Program-made: the position numbers and the translations under genes | Source of the DNA: Mycteria americana | Taxonomy: Eukaryota > Chordata > Aves > Ciconiiformes > Ciconiidae | Direction of reading: 5' to 3' | Length of the DNA: 64,000 nucleotides | Assembly: GCF_035582795.1 (NCBI RefSeq) | Contig: NC_134366.1 | Coordinates: 8,042,828-8,106,827 of the forward strand | The notes under the pieces: model-generated | Told to the model about the DNA's origin: nothing | What the model saw: the letters and a program-made list of their open reading frames with translations, nothing else | The model's database searches: none | Shown here: positions 23,597-38,500 of the stretch, piece after piece | Numbering within the stretch: position 1 is the stretch's first letter | How the letters are laid out: each line of letters opens with the position of its first letter

Positions 23597-26500
23597 GTAA
23601 GTGGTTTTCAGTGCTGGTGACAAAATTATTAAAACAGTAGAAGAAGTGAGATATTAAGGTTTATTGGTTTGTTTGTTTGTTTTTTTACAGGATCGTAGGG
23701 AAAATTTTGTAATGAATTAGTCTTGTTTGTTAAAATGCAGGTGGTACTAGGGGCTCCCTTCATTAGGAATTATTTGAAATTTATTCTATTGTGTTTAATC
23801 CAAAATATACTATTCCTAACATGTACGGCTGTGCTGTGTAAGTGCTAATGAGGAGGACTGGATTATAGCAAGGTGTCTACCCTTGATGTAGTTCTTGCTT
23901 TTGGAAGGTTCAGTGTATGCTTGTTTCATCTCTTACTCCTGTGTTGACTGGGCTCAAATACATTAACTTTTACTAGCCACAGAGCAACTCTACTCATATG
24001 CAGTAATTAAAAATAGCTTGATAACAATAGACAATGAAGAGGACCCGTTGATTTGGAGAATATCCTTGGAGTACGAAATCATCTACAAAAAATGTGCGTG
24101 GGACAAATTACAATGAAAGATTTATTGAGATGACAGTGGTAATGGCCAAATCCTGCTTGCTTTGCACCATCAAAGGTCTGTGTGTTTTGTTGGAGCATAT
24201 TTCATCAATGAGATGATTTGGGTTTATCTTCCAAACTAAAATGCTTTGTATATTTAACTGCTTACAGCTTAGTGTTCTCTGTTGTGTTCACATATGCCAA
24301 CTGAGGCATATTGCATACTGGCCTGCAAACTTGCTTTAAGTTTGGAGGCAGATGTGGAGTGTTGTGGTATTTGTGTCTGCTGCTTTCGGAATTATGGCAT
24401 AGTACCCTTCATAGCCAGGAGTTTAATACTCATAGCTGATTGAAGTCTTCTGTCATTACTTTGGATGAATGCTGAATCACCAGCTTCAAGAGTTTATAGA
24501 ACTTTACCAAATTTCAGTTTCCGAGTTGGTCATTAGACCTGTGTGAATATGTAGGAAAAATGCCAATTCATGTTGCCCTGTGGTATTAGAAATGTTTATT
24601 AGTTCACTGCAAAAAGCACAAGAGCCAAGTGAGGTGAAGGCCAGTCCAGAGGTGGCCATTTCTTTCCAACTATTCAGTACTGGCCAGGAAAGAAATTGGA
24701 CCTTTTTAAGTGAGAAGTCCCTTGATCTTCAAACCAAGTGACTGGTTTGGTTGGTGAAAGCCAAGGAGAATTACCGTGCCAGGATAAATTCTACATGAAT
24801 CATCAGGAGACAGCTGGCTCTGTTAGAATTAGATCAGGTGCTGCAGGAAAGGGCTTCCTGTCTATCTAGGGTAGGACAGTGATAAACACACAGAGGAAAA
24901 AAAAAAAAAGAAAAGAAGTTTGGCATATGATAGCCAAACCCAAACTGTCATCTGGTAGGACAATCTATCTTTTTCTTTTCTTTTTTTTTTAACCTGGGAG
25001 AGCCACATAACACTTCTGAAGTAAAGCCTAAACTGATATTTCAATTGCAAAGCCCTTATTTTCCAAGGGCTTTTATCTGCTGTTTGGACTGAAATCTTTC
25101 AGGCTTTTTGAATGCATTTTGGATATTGTTCTTCATGATAATGTTTTAAAAATATTAGCATTCTTTCTTGTCTGTGTTCAGAAGATCAGAAAAAAGTAGT
25201 GGTTGGTTATGGACAGACTGTAGAATGAAACGTTTGGTATGTGGTTCTTAAGCTCGTGCTTTGTATAAAGAAAATGTTTTAAGTTGACCCAGTGTTACTG
25301 TGACGCTGAGTATTCAAGAATCATTGAGCTGGGTGTCTGAACTGACAAGCTGGAAACCTTACTTTGGAAATGCATGTGGTTCAAAGGAGGACTGGCTTAC
25401 CGCTTTAGACCTCTGGTGCTGGAAGAGTGGCGCTGCCACTGTGGACAGACCTCATTCCTCTCCCCGTGATGCAACTTATCCACAGTGGGAGCACTCATCC
25501 CCAAGCATGAATAGCGTCAGTCACCACAAGACACGCTATGTGGGTGTATCCCACATCTTTTCTAGATATCACTACGCAGCACTTCCCCCTTCGTCCTGCA
25601 CAGATGTCAAGGCATCTACTCTTGAGGTGTTTGATAGTGCAGCTGCATTGCCATTGCTGTACTCACAACTAAAAGTGACAGGGTGGGATATGTAAATGGT
25701 GGGAATGTGGATGCACAGAATACCCTCTAGAAGGTCATCTTATACCTACAGGTAGACTTCGTTGCTGAAACACAACTGGTAGTGACACAGCTGTGCTCTG
25801 AAGGCCAACCAGGACTACTTGTTTGAACAGGAAGAAAGCTTCCAAACTTTTTCAATGACCTTTTCTTCTGTTCTGTTTTTAACCCATCTTATTTTCTCTG
25901 GGTATGAGTTTAGCTGGCTTTTATGTAGCTGTTGGAAACCAGAGAACACAAGGTATGAAGGCAGGCTGAGAAGATTGAGTTTATTGTGCCTTAGGGAGAA
26001 GGCTAAGGGGTGAGATTTTATTGCTGTCAAGAGCAACTTAATGGGAGGCTGTAGGGAAGATGGAGCCAGACTCTTTCCGCAGGTGCATGGAATTATGATA
26101 AGAAATTAAAGCAAGGAGGAGATTTCTATTAGACAACAGGAAAAGCATTTTTAGTGCGATGGTGGTCAAATGCTTGAACAGGGACATGAAGTGGTTGTAG
26201 AATCTCCATCCTTGGAGATACTGGAGGCTTTCAAAACTTAACTGGACAAGTTCTGAGCAACCTGAGCGAGTTGAACATACTTTGAGCAGGGGATTAGACT
26301 AGATGTCCCTTCCAACCTAAATTAGTCTGTGATTCTATGAAACATACTGTCCCGGATGGATGGTAGCATATGAATGAGGAACCCCCTTGTTAATTTTCTG
26401 CAGATTTTGAACCATATGGAGATGATGGGCAGGGTGGAAGGAGATAAATTACTTGATCCTTGCTCACTTTTTGTACCAAAATTTCAGTGAAATTGCCTCT

Positions 26501-29500
26501 GTAGCTTGATAATAGCTGGAGAGGACATATGCATCTCATTCTGTGCAGCCAGCTGAACAGAGACAATAAAAAGTCATTGCTCTGCTACCTGAATTGTTGC
26601 AGAAGTGGCTAGCAGACACAGCTGGTGGCTACCACTTCCCTCCTCTCCCTCTTTTTTTTCTGTAGAAGAGTTGAGTGAAGCACCGTAATATTTTGTTTCT
26701 ATTCACACTGGTGAGTATATGGCTCAGAGAGAGAGAAACCCATGGCACTAAGTCAAGGCAGGCAGGATGGCATTGAGGATTTCAACCTTGGCCTCTAGCA
26801 GTGTACTTATTTATACCAGCAATTGGTGCCTCTGCCATGCTCAGCAACAGTTGATGCTTCTGCTAAAATAATCAATAGAGAAACAGCTAGCTCTGTTGCT
26901 ATTTACTTGCTGTTGCTATTTTACTTTACAGGTGATATAAACTCCCAGGCGATATAAACAAGAAGTTTACAGTTTTTTCATAGCTATTTTTATGTTACTG
27001 CAGACTTGAGAAAACTGTATGAAATTGGAGCTGCTATTGTGAGGGTTTTTCTACCATTGTAAATGTAGTCTCACTCAAAAATCCCATTACAGACCCTTCA
27101 TCTGTATGGATAGGTGCTGATGCATTGTGTGCCAAAATCTACCCTCTGTTGCTTGTTTGATGTTGGTTTTTAGGTGGTGCTAAGAATTAGAGGCCACTTA
27201 AGTGAAGGGAGTGTGTCTGGTAAGGCAATAAACACAATGGAGCCATCAGTCTTTGGAGAATAATTTCATTTTATTATAGCTGCAAGGGCTACTCGTAAGT
27301 ACTACCTATTCATGAGGGGTAACAAAAATACACTTTGCAAAACCAGAGGGATTTTTGAAGAACATAATGGATTTTAGGGCAGGTTAAAGCATACCTTGCA
27401 ATCTTTGATTGTTTCCAAAGGATATTTTTGAGCCTGTTAACTGATCTTGGCATGGTTTTTTTTTTTTTTGCAGGAATGATTTTTAATGAAGAAGATCAGG
27501 AAGTGAGAGATTTGGGCTATCAGAAGCATGCTTTCAATATGCTTATCAGTAATCGGCTGGGATACCACAGGGAGGTGCCTGATACAAGAGATGTAAAGTA
27601 TGTACTAATTTTTGGAGAGAATATAGTATTTCATGTGCTCAAGGACTTGTTATTCACGTTATACCTGATGCAGTATTTAACATTTTTGGTATTACATTTC
27701 TGTTAGATAGTCTTTCAGCCTCCTGTGGTGCTGAAGGCAGATTTTCAGCTATTTAAACAGGAGCGCTTGAGGTTAGGATTTTTATTCTTTGGTCTCTTCT
27801 GTCTTTTTTGACTGAATATTGTTTCGGGAAATCTAATCTTTGCCAACTGGAAAAGGTACGTGATAGTTAAAGCCCCACAGAAACCAGGCTCCATGAAAAA
27901 AGAGACTGTTACTCCCTGAAAGCACAGTTTTTTTCCTGATTCTTAATTCAGTTTAAGAATGCTTAATGAGGAACCAGATCGGATATAGACTTACTCAAAA
28001 TTTTATCATATTAATTTCATTTCTGTGAGTAGTAGGATTGGCAGACAGCTATTTTGATAGAAACAAGATTCCGAAAATAATACTTAGAGTCAATGTGGAA
28101 AAGACCTAGGAATCAAACTTTCTTTCCAGCAATACTAAGACTACACATCCTATGTCTCTTTCATCTTGCTAGCTGTGTACTCAGTTACTTAAAGCATGCT
28201 ACAATATTTTTATTTTTTGAAGCTTCATTTTGAGATGCTCAGTACTGTAACTACCAGAAGAGATGCTGTAATTCTGTTTGGTACGTTTGAAAGCTGGACA
28301 TTAAGTGTTCCAATACCCAAGTTAATGAGAGACTTCCACCATATGTACTATTTCACATTTGTTGTAAGCCTGCAAAGGATAAGATAGAAGCATGACTGAT
28401 GACAAAGGCTCTCTGTTTCTCAGTTAAAGTCCTTGCTTGGTATCTGGATTGCACTGCTCTGAATCTTTCTGCTAAAAAGCAGATTTTTTTCCATAATCTG
28501 TCTGATGGTTGGGGGGGGGGGGGGGGAACCACCACTGTAACAACAACAAAAAAACCCAACATGGAATTGAAAAATAAACAAACCTGCATCTGTTTTTTCT
28601 AGTGGTTTCTCTGGTGTGGGTAAATGTAATGAATCGTACTTGCTGAAATGTCTCTCCCAAGAGCTAAGTTCATTCCAAGTCAATGAAGACATTTGTATAC
28701 TTCTGGGTTTTCACTTATAGTTTCTTATTTTTATTGGATTCCCTCATGTCTGGCATCTTCAAATGGCATTAATCTGTGATACTGTGCCCTATTAGAAGTA
28801 TGGACAAAATTTGAAAATAAGGAGAAAGAAAGAATGATCATCTTCTTTGAGTGGGATTCAACTTGCAGATTAAGATGCTTAAGCTTAGATAGCTGCATGT
28901 TAGTCAGTTGTCTCTGCTTTTATTATAATTAGGAGAGATCCAGTCAGTGCAGTTAATGGAGCATGCAGAGCTCTTCAGCTGACAAAATGCACTTGTCAGC
29001 CTTAGGGTGAGCGGAACACTATCTACACTCCACTGACAGCAGTGACTAGATTTAAGTGTCTTAATCTGCAGGCTGAATCCCAACCTTGGTTGTCTCAATT
29101 GGTATTTAACACCATTGGAGGTATTCTGGGATATCCAACCTAGTCTCCAGCAGCTGGCCAATAAAGTTGTGGGTTTTTTTGTAGGCCTCATGTCTTTGCC
29201 AGTCCTGTACATGTCTGAGCTACCCAAGGGTACTAGACAGTGTTTTGGCAGCTGAAACAAGCCCTTAGTGTTTTCTCTTGTTTGTCTGAGGATCTGTGAT
29301 TCTCACTCCCACCCCAATCCATCGTATCCTCTGTTTTCTAACAAGTAGCAATGTTAATTATAAGTCTGTATTATGTGGAGAGTAACTTACTATGCTGAGC
29401 CCTACTATAGACGTTATATGCCTGGGCTCTTTATGTTCAAGTTAGGGGGTCTTCCTACGCATTTAATGTTTGCTTGTTATTTATGAAGTTTCACTAGTGA

Positions 29501-32500
29501 CCTAGCCCTATGGAAATCCCGCTGAAAATAAAGTGATAACTACTGTATTTCTATTTGCAGATGTAGAGAGAAGTCCTACCCTTCTGATCTGCCATCTGCC
29601 AGTGTTATTATCTGTTTCTACAATGAAGCGCTATCTGCCCTGCTTCGCACAGTACATAGTGTCCTGGATCGCACTCCTGCACACCTTCTTCATGAAATTA
29701 TTTTGGTGGATGACAACAGTGAATTGGGTGAGAGAACCTTTCAGTAATATTTTGGTTGGTGCTTACACTTCTTGACCTTCCTGTCTCTTCCTGTGCTTTG
29801 TTGACTGGTCAAAATAAAAACGTGGAAGCCATGATGCAAAACCAATTTGTACTGCAGTCCATCACCAAAAAGTGCCAGCCAGTACAGATGCATGATCTTC
29901 TGAGAAGCCCAAGATGACATCCACGTTGACACTTGGTGCCATTTTACTGATGAGCTTTGTATCATACAGACTTGAACATTCAAAAACAGGTTTTGAAGCT
30001 AATAGTGAGGAGTGTATATCTGTGGAGGGGGTGATTAAAAGTTGTTTATAGTTTAGCTGTTTTTAACAGTACCTTGCTGGGGCTGCTCTGGTGCTCAGAG
30101 CAGATTACACTGATCTTTCCGTAAACTTCGTGGACCAATACTAACTGTGAATGCATCTGAAAGGAATTGTGTGCACACAGTCTCAGCTGTGGTCTTGCAA
30201 AGAAGTTGATGTGGCACTTTGGAAACAGTGCGTGCGTCAGTTTTTTTTGTACTTGCTCAGCATTTCACACTGGTGGCGTGCTGGGATGAGAGCTCAGTCT
30301 TTGCTGGGAGGGCTCTGCGTGGCTCTCGCACAGCCTCTTGTGGCCACCCGAAGAGTAGCTGTCCCTGGCTCTTGGAGCAGCCCCTACTCCCTCAGTCTGG
30401 GAGGGGCCTTAGAGGGGTAAAACTTACAGAATTGCTTTACTGTTGTTGAAAGATTGATGCTTTGGCATTTTTCTCTCGAATGATGGACAAGGCAAAGACA
30501 GACACGCAATTTAAGCATTTTGGCACTTCAAAAGTGAAATGCCTGTTGAGGAATGCATTAATGTAGCAGTTCTTGCAAGCAGGACTGAGCAAGTTCCCTG
30601 CTTGCCTCTGTACAAGTCCACAGCTTTTTGCATTTTCAAAATGATTTTCAGATTATATTTTTTAGTACATATAATTAGCTCTCTTGGTCTCATCGTTTGG
30701 TTTCTGGGTTAAGGTCTCACTTGCTCTGAGACTGGCTAGATAAGTATAATGTAGAATGAAATTCTCTTGTTATGCAGCTAGTTTATTTCTCTGAGGTCAG
30801 ATCAAATGTTAAGGTACAGAAGAGAACAAAGATCAAACACTTCATCCCTTGCTGATAAGAATGCGTAATATTTAAAAGCTTGTTTTGTTGTTTTGTGTTT
30901 TGGAGGCAATACGCATTCTTTGCTACAAAGTCTCTTGTGCAATTTGTTGTTTTATTCGTATTCAGAACTAAGCTTCCTTCAAAACTCAATCTTTTGAATA
31001 CGGTAATGCATTTAGTTGATTAATGCCTGTGTTTAGGCAGTAATACCATCACTCTTCTAGTCTGTTGCTAATTCAAAGGCCAAATTAGGTTCAAAACATT
31101 AAAGTAGCTACTTTTGCCTTTCTGACTTCAAATGAACATGTTTTGAAGCCGAAGATGGAAGGAGATATTGTTTATACAGAGAATTACTGCTCTCGATGAT
31201 GATGGTACTGCTGATGTTTGCACTGCTGCTTAATTTTAACGGATGGAATTTTACAGCTGAAGAAAAGCAAAGCTGGTTTAGTGGCTGAGGAAATGAACAA
31301 AGACTTTGGCTGTGCCATGAATCTCATGTGAGCTTGGGCAAATTGCTTAATCTCTATGCTTCTGATTATTTTTTTTTTTTCTAAATTCATTTTCCCTACA
31401 TTACATACTTCTTGAAATGGTATCTTAGATGAAATTCTGCCTATTTCTTCAGCTTTAAATATTGGAGCTCTGCTGCATATCAGTGCTGTTGTGCAAAGCT
31501 TGGGTCTTTGCACCTAGTTTTGCCTCAAAAAGCTTCTTACACTCAATCATCAACAGTCTTACTAGCTAAGCAGGCATTTCCATGGCTCAGCTGAGCCCAC
31601 TGTTACACTTTTCTTTCCCTTTGCTGCAAGGCAGGATTTCTTTTTCAAGTAGAACCTCTTTCTCCCTGATTTAGACTTCACCTGTTATGAAACAGCCTAC
31701 AGGATATGTTGAAGGCTGTTACTGAAGGCATTATTCTACGCAGAAGAAGACATTGAAGAACAGAAAAGGAGCAAATTGTCTGCAACTCAGTACTTTGAAA
31801 TAATAACACCCGTGACTCTCATCCTAGATTTCTCTTGTTTGGAGGAGCCTTCGTTACATAGATATGGACCAAGATAATGGGTAAAGTGATTTTTGGAGAC
31901 TGTTTACTGGCTAAAAGGGAGCAATTCTTTCCTTGGAGCAAAATTTCTCAGGCAGGCTGTATTGAAGCAATTTTTTGGGTTATGTCAGAAGAAATCAGTC
32001 TTCCCAGTGTACATGAAGCTGAGAGCATGTTAGCCATTAGGTACTACTGGATCTTACATTCTGCTGCTCAAGCCTGTGTTGTGGTTCTGGTTTAGCTACC
32101 AGTATGGACATGACCTCCCCCTCCCCCCCCCCCCCCCCCCCCCCGCCCTGCTGTTTTCAGATGTTTGCACATGCCATTGCACATACAAAACTACTTCCTC
32201 CTGTGTTGTATGTCCTTTCATGCAGCCTTATCTACCCTAAGTGATGAGTTTGATAATTGACCTTTTCTGCTTTGTGCTAGGCCTTTGTTTTCTGTAGTTG
32301 TACGCTGTCTTTGCCTTGCTATGATACATCAGGTGAAGAATGATTCAAGCACTAGTTTATTTTAGATTTGCAAATCCTTCTGTCCTGCTTATTTGGGTAT
32401 GTCATTTGGGTAGCATCCTAGAGATGACTTTATTTCATCAACTTTCTAGGAGACTTTCTCCAAAAAAATCTTTCCTATTGTCTCTGGCATATGATGTCAC

Positions 32501-35500
32501 ATTCAACACCAGGGGAGGGTATTCCTGTGACCCAAATGAATCCTGTCTGCATCTCTCCAGAGTATTTTCTTTGTCCGAGAATATTCTCTAGCACCATATT
32601 TGCTCTGTGGTACCTTCTCATTCTTGATCCACAATGCTGCCTTGCAGTTGCAAGGGCTGAGATCTTAATATTTGGAGTTGCTTCTGGGAATCTCCTTTTC
32701 AGTCTTCCTGCCTGAAAGTTCTTGTACTCCCTGAAGGTTACAGCTCTGGCTTCCACATATATTCCTTTGGCATTTAATCTTGTTAACAGCAACTTTAATG
32801 TTTGAACTGATACTCATCAGAATAACAATATTTATTCCAGCATATCCTCTGTTGAAAGTCTGTCTGCCTCCCTATACCAAGGTTCTCTATGAAGTCTCAG
32901 CTGGCTTTTTGTTTTTCTTCCTCATTTTATATTCTTCTTTATTTCTCCATAAGCTTATTAACTTCTGTTTTTCCATTACTTCAGTCTTCATGTGTCCATA
33001 TTCTCTTCAGTGGTCCTGCTTTAATGTTAGAAACCACTGTCCTTGGGTGAAAAAAGTATTGTTACTCTTAAAATCGCCATTGATGTTAGTTAAGTTACAG
33101 TAGTGCCTATAGACTTCGGTGAACTTTGCTCTCCTTGAAAAGCACATGCTTGCCAGCAGTATCTTTGATCCTTTTGGATTTTAGAAAAGCAACCACCACT
33201 CAGTGAGCTGTAATTCTTTGTATCTGCTATTGTATCAGCTAAGCAGGTACAGATAATGAAAGGTGTCTTCATGCTTCTTTTTAAAGGTGTGTTTGTTTTA
33301 GTATATGGAACATAGTAATTTAAATCACTTGCCTGTGTGAAGGGGCTTTCATTACTTCTGCTGCAAATGACAGTCAGCATGAGAAGAATTTGGAAATGCT
33401 GTTTCTTTGTACAGTGCCTTTTTTTTTAGCAGCAGTAATTCCTTTTAGCATAGAGTCTAGTAGTTCCAGTTAACTTGAGTTGTATTGCACTAAAGGCTTT
33501 GCGAACAGAACAAAAAGATAACAGTCCAGTCTGTATTCAGGAAACAAAGGCTATGTATAAAACCTGAGACAGTGGCAGCGCATAAAAAGTTAGTTGGGAA
33601 AATATAAGGAAGTACTTACCAGCGGGCATGTGCGCCGTGGAAGGCCCAGTCATATGGTCTATCACCCTTTTCAGTGCAGGGTATGTAACTGCTTTGTCCA
33701 CGTGGTTTTCCACAATGCAGCAGGAAAAAGTGAAGCAGTTAATAGGAAAATGTGAGAATAAAACAATATAAAAAGGCCATGGGAATTGGAAGGCAGGTGT
33801 AGGATGTGGGATGGCTGACTGTCCTTTTGGTATTCTTGGTTCGAAGCTATGCTGTAATGGGGTAGCTTTTTGATCAAGCTTTTGGCCTTTTTTGAGTTGA
33901 ACATCTTGGGACTTTAAACAAAGCTTTCACAATTTCCATCCTGTTGTTGAACTTGTGGTTTTCTTTTCTCAGCTGACTTGAAGAAAGACTTGGGTGAATA
34001 TGTTAAAACTCAGCTTCCAAAAACCACAAAATTGGTAAGAAATGAGAAGCGGGAAGGCTTGATTCGAGGAAGGATGATTGGAGCCTCTCATGCTACAGGT
34101 ATATTTTCTTGTTGCTCTCTTCCTTGCATGCTTTGACCATATGTTAATTGACTTGTGTTTCTGTAGTGCAGCTCTTTCAGATGTTGAATGTTTGACCTGT
34201 GATTGTTTTAGCCCACTGTAGGGCCTCTGCATGTCATGCCATGTTCTAAGCTACACAGCTTGGCGTAGGGGAAGAAAGATGTGGGATAATGCTATCTTAG
34301 GTGAGAGACATTTTAGCAGTTGTTTCAGAATATCAGTGACTTTGAAATGAGTTAATTGCATTGATCTTTAGCTGTTGTATTAACCTATGTCACAACAGCT
34401 ATGCAGAGTGTCTTCAGTGATACCTGTATAATGATAATTAGAGACCTTAACTAACATTACCTGTGCATTTAAATGTTTACATCATGCAGTTGACCGAGAT
34501 CTTTATAAAGCTTTTTTCAGTGTTTCCTCATAGTTTTACTGAATTAGTCCTCACCTGAGGTTTTTCTGTTACTCAATGAGAAGGAAGCAAGGAGGACTTG
34601 GTACTTGCTTATATGTAAATATAGAGTAGATACAATAAATTCACTGTGTTTACAGTTTGTAATTAACTTTAGGAAAACTATGCTGTGTAAGAGAGGGGAG
34701 ATGTTTTTTCAAGTCACCCAAACAATGACTTTGCAAATTTGGAGCCAAATTTGAGTGTCTTTTAAACCTTGCCTGAACTGTTGATTTGTATTTTTTCTTT
34801 TCTTCCTGCGGAAGTTTGCTTTTGATAAAATGAGTTAATTTTTTAGAGAGAGTCAGTGAAGTAGTAAAACAAAGCCAGTATTTGACAAAATTCAGTGAGG
34901 CAATGTAGAATTTTCCCTATTCCTGCCCTGAAAGAATGTTGTCTCAGGAACATCTCTATCTGAGCCAGATATTGTGATCTCAGAATATCTTCTGCATGTT
35001 TCATATGAAAACGATCGCTCTAAAATGGCAATCTGCTTCCTTATTAAGGTACACTCTAATCTGGCTTGTAATTCACCCATCTAATTGTAATGTTTCTCAT
35101 ACAAGCTTTTCTTTTGTTGCAGTGAGTGTTAATTGGGATAAACTATGTTTGGTGCTTTATGTACACAGTGCGCCTTTTACCATAATATGCTTCCCGGTTA
35201 AATTCTTTGGTGTCTGAGAAAGTATGTGCTACTTACTCAAATAATTTTGAGTGGCAGATAAAGTCTCTTAATTGGTGTTTACTCATTAGCATTGTAATGG
35301 CATAATCCAGAGAGAAAATTGAGCTTGCACTTTCCAAGCTGTGCTAGGATTCATTGGAGTTAGTGCAGTTTTAAGTCATTTTATTGCTTTTCTGAACTGC
35401 TGGAGTCTGGATTTTGTTTTGGGTTGGTTCCCCCCCCCCCCCCCCCCCCCCCCATCCTCAGTCAAATACTGTCTGTTGTTAACGGGTGACTCGTGATATT

Positions 35501-38500
35501 TGTATGTTTCAAAGTTGTTTTCTTTAAAGCTCTTTTGCATCTCTTCCATGTTATTCTAGTGTTACATAAATTTTATGTTGTGTCATAAAAATTCAGATGA
35601 CTTTTTAGACCAACTGAGCCTGAAGGTGTCTCATGGATCAAACTGTCCTCTCTGACCATGGTGGCGAATCCCCATGTAAACTGATGGGACCGAAGTTTTG
35701 CTTGGTCTAATACTGGTGGATTTGGCTATGCCCATTTAGGGCATTCACTCTGCTTTTAAAGTGGTATGAATCCACCTTCACTCTAGAGCTAATGAAAAGG
35801 GGAGATGCTCTATGTTACTTTATATTCAGGAATTGAAATGCTGTGGCCTGCGTCATGGACGAATGCATATTAATTCATCAGAATGGCTTGGTTTAAAAGC
35901 CACAGATCTTAGCTGCAACAGTAACTGGATGGATGCTGAAGTGTGATGTGAAGAGAGCCCGAGGTGACTACAGTCAGTGGACAAAATGAGCTTTGTCATG
36001 GGGATAATTCATCCAGCCCAATATCTGTCATCTTCAGCTATCTTTGTAGTCTAACTCGGGCGTGGGATGTGCTCTGCATTAGGACAAATGCACCGCCTGA
36101 CTCTTGGAGTGCTGGTCTGATGATGCTTCATTTAAAGGACAGTAGCTCTGCTGAATCTGGGTAGAACATGTAATGGCTATAAAACCCTGTCAAAGAAATG
36201 CAAATAACGGCCCACTTGAGCAATTCATAGCTAAATGTGAATACCCAGGATCTACCTTCTGCCTTTGCGACTGAACTAGTCCCTGTGGAGTCTCTGGTTT
36301 GTCAGTGTTTCCGAGTGCAGATGGTGTTTCCCCTCTGTTACACAGGGTGGTGAGGATACTGCTGGTACTCTGCTGCTGATATAATTGTGTATGTGTTTGT
36401 GTATTTCATGTTACCGTGGATCTTTATGTTTTGTGTGCTTTGGCCTCTGTAGGGAAAGTGCTGGTATTCCTGGACAGTCACTGTGAGGTGAACGAGATGT
36501 GGTTACAACCTCTGCTGACTCCCATCAGAGAAGATCGCAGGACTGTGGTGTGCCCTGTGATTGACATAATCAGTGCTGACACGCTTACCTACAGCTCTTC
36601 CCCGGTTGTGCGTGGAGGGTTTAACTGGGGCCTGCACTTCAAGTGGGATCTTGTTCCTTTGTCAGAACTGGAAGGACCCGAGGGAGCCACTGCTCCAATC
36701 AAGTAAGGTTCCTCCTATGTGGTGTGAAGCTCTGTGTAACATAGGGATGATCAGAAGCACTTCTTGAGTATTATGGAGTGTATTTGGGTGTGCAGTTTTA
36801 GAAACAGATGCCTAACCTGTCAAATATCTGACTTGTTTATTTTATTAGAAATCGTTTTGGTTTCTATTACCTATTTCAGTTTAATTTCTTGCATTTAATC
36901 ACAAATTAGGTATATCTGTCTTACTAGGTCAAGAAAGAACGCTTTTGGAGAACGTTTGTACAACAGCAGCTTCTGCTATGGACGGAAGTCTTAAAGAGCT
37001 TATGCTATTCTGTGTTAAATTTGTCCAATAACTTAATTCTTGAGCTATGCATTGATGTTTGTTTCCAGTCTGTTGATGTGTTTGGCTTAATGATGATTTT
37101 GATAACCACCTTTGTGCTAGTAATAGCTTGCATATCCCACTAATATAGGCTCTATAATTTTTGTGATGAAATGCTAAAGAATTGCTAGATTGGGAAAATA
37201 TTTTTTTGTGGTAATAGGAAGGTGGATTCCTAGCTGATGGGAGAGAACATCAGAGCATATGGTAATTTTCTATGTCAGCATCATTTTTTTCCTTTAGATT
37301 TCACTTATATTTTTCCTCAAACAAGCAATTATTTTGTCATAAAGCTTCCTAAATGAACACACATGGATGTGAAAACCATCTTTAAAATACTACTCGTCTC
37401 TTTGCACAATGTGGCAAATGCCTAAAACTGTCAGTTAGAAGCCTGTCCGTATTGTTTTTGCGGTCTGAATTGCTTGAGAGTCATTCTGAAACAAAAGTTT
37501 TGGTAAGGCTTAACACTAGGACTTGAAAGTTACCTTCCTTAATCTTTTAGCCATTGATGGCTGTCTTGCCTGTACAGAACTGGCAATATCTGGTTCCTAC
37601 TGGACACGTAACTCTTGTAAAATGTGTCAGTAGACACCTTTTTTTTTTTTTAGTAGCAGACACATATGGTTCAGACATGAGAACAGAAGCTGTCCCAGTG
37701 TGAATCCCTTCATGAGAAGGGCCAGTGCAGGTAGAACAATGGCAAGAAGCTGATTGTGCTTTTTCGAGTTGCAGGTATCCATCTCAGTACAGAATTCAGG
37801 TTTGTAAGGTGGAAGAACTTTGCCTTTTTTACAGACTGACTCCTTGCAGAGAATGTGGTACTTCTGTAAGATTTGCAAAATGAATCGGAAATTGGGCAGT
37901 CTCCTCTCTCTCTCTCTCATTCTCTTTTCTTGGACTGTAAATGAAGAGCATTTCAGGCTGACGCAAGCAGCTCCAGCACAAGGTTCTCTGCTGTGGTCTG
38001 ACAGCTCTGCAGTTAGTCTTTCCACGTCTACCCGTCACAAGATTTGGTCAGAGAAGCCAGGAAACTTCTTAACAGTTTGACTGGCTTGTTTGGAAGGTGT
38101 CACTGTGGCAGTTTCTGAAGCTAGAAGGCAGAGGACAGGCTGGGAAAATCTGAATGGGGAACCAGCATAGACTGTCTTAAAATCCTTATTCTGTTAAGAA
38201 CTGTTCTCAGTTAATCTGGGGCATGCCTGAAGGTTAGTTCTTGCTGTGTTCAACACTGTTGTTGCATTCCTTCAACTCACTTAGAGGAAAAACTCCCATG
38301 GAAAAGGCAGAGAACTTTAAAGGGAGTCTAATCATCTAAAAAGATTACATTTTCTGAGTATGAAAGTCACTTTTCCTACTTAGAGGTCTCTGCCTGCTAT
38401 GAAAAAGAAGCTAGATTGCTATTTAACCTTTGAAAATGGCTTTCCATCAAATGGAAAGTCTTACATTTTATGTTTTAGAGACCTTCAGAATGAAATATTT

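Larger units (their letters stand above)
27598..29560 (+). other. GALNT11: GALNT11 intron 3
   Basis: Contains the G16 run at 28511 and the MITE-like palindrome at 28850-29095. Otherwise AT-rich sequence with no recognised element. Confidence 0.75.
29728..33972 (+). other. GALNT11: GALNT11 intron 4
   Basis: Contains a MIR-like fragment (31275-31450), the C22 run at 32123 and a locally GC-rich patch near 30270-30420. The stretch 32340-33110 looks like old repeat sequence but I could not assign it. Confidence 0.7.

Noticed and set aside
25300..25695. 131-codon frame in intron 2
   Set aside because: No recognisable domain and no supporting splice sites seen; likely chance.
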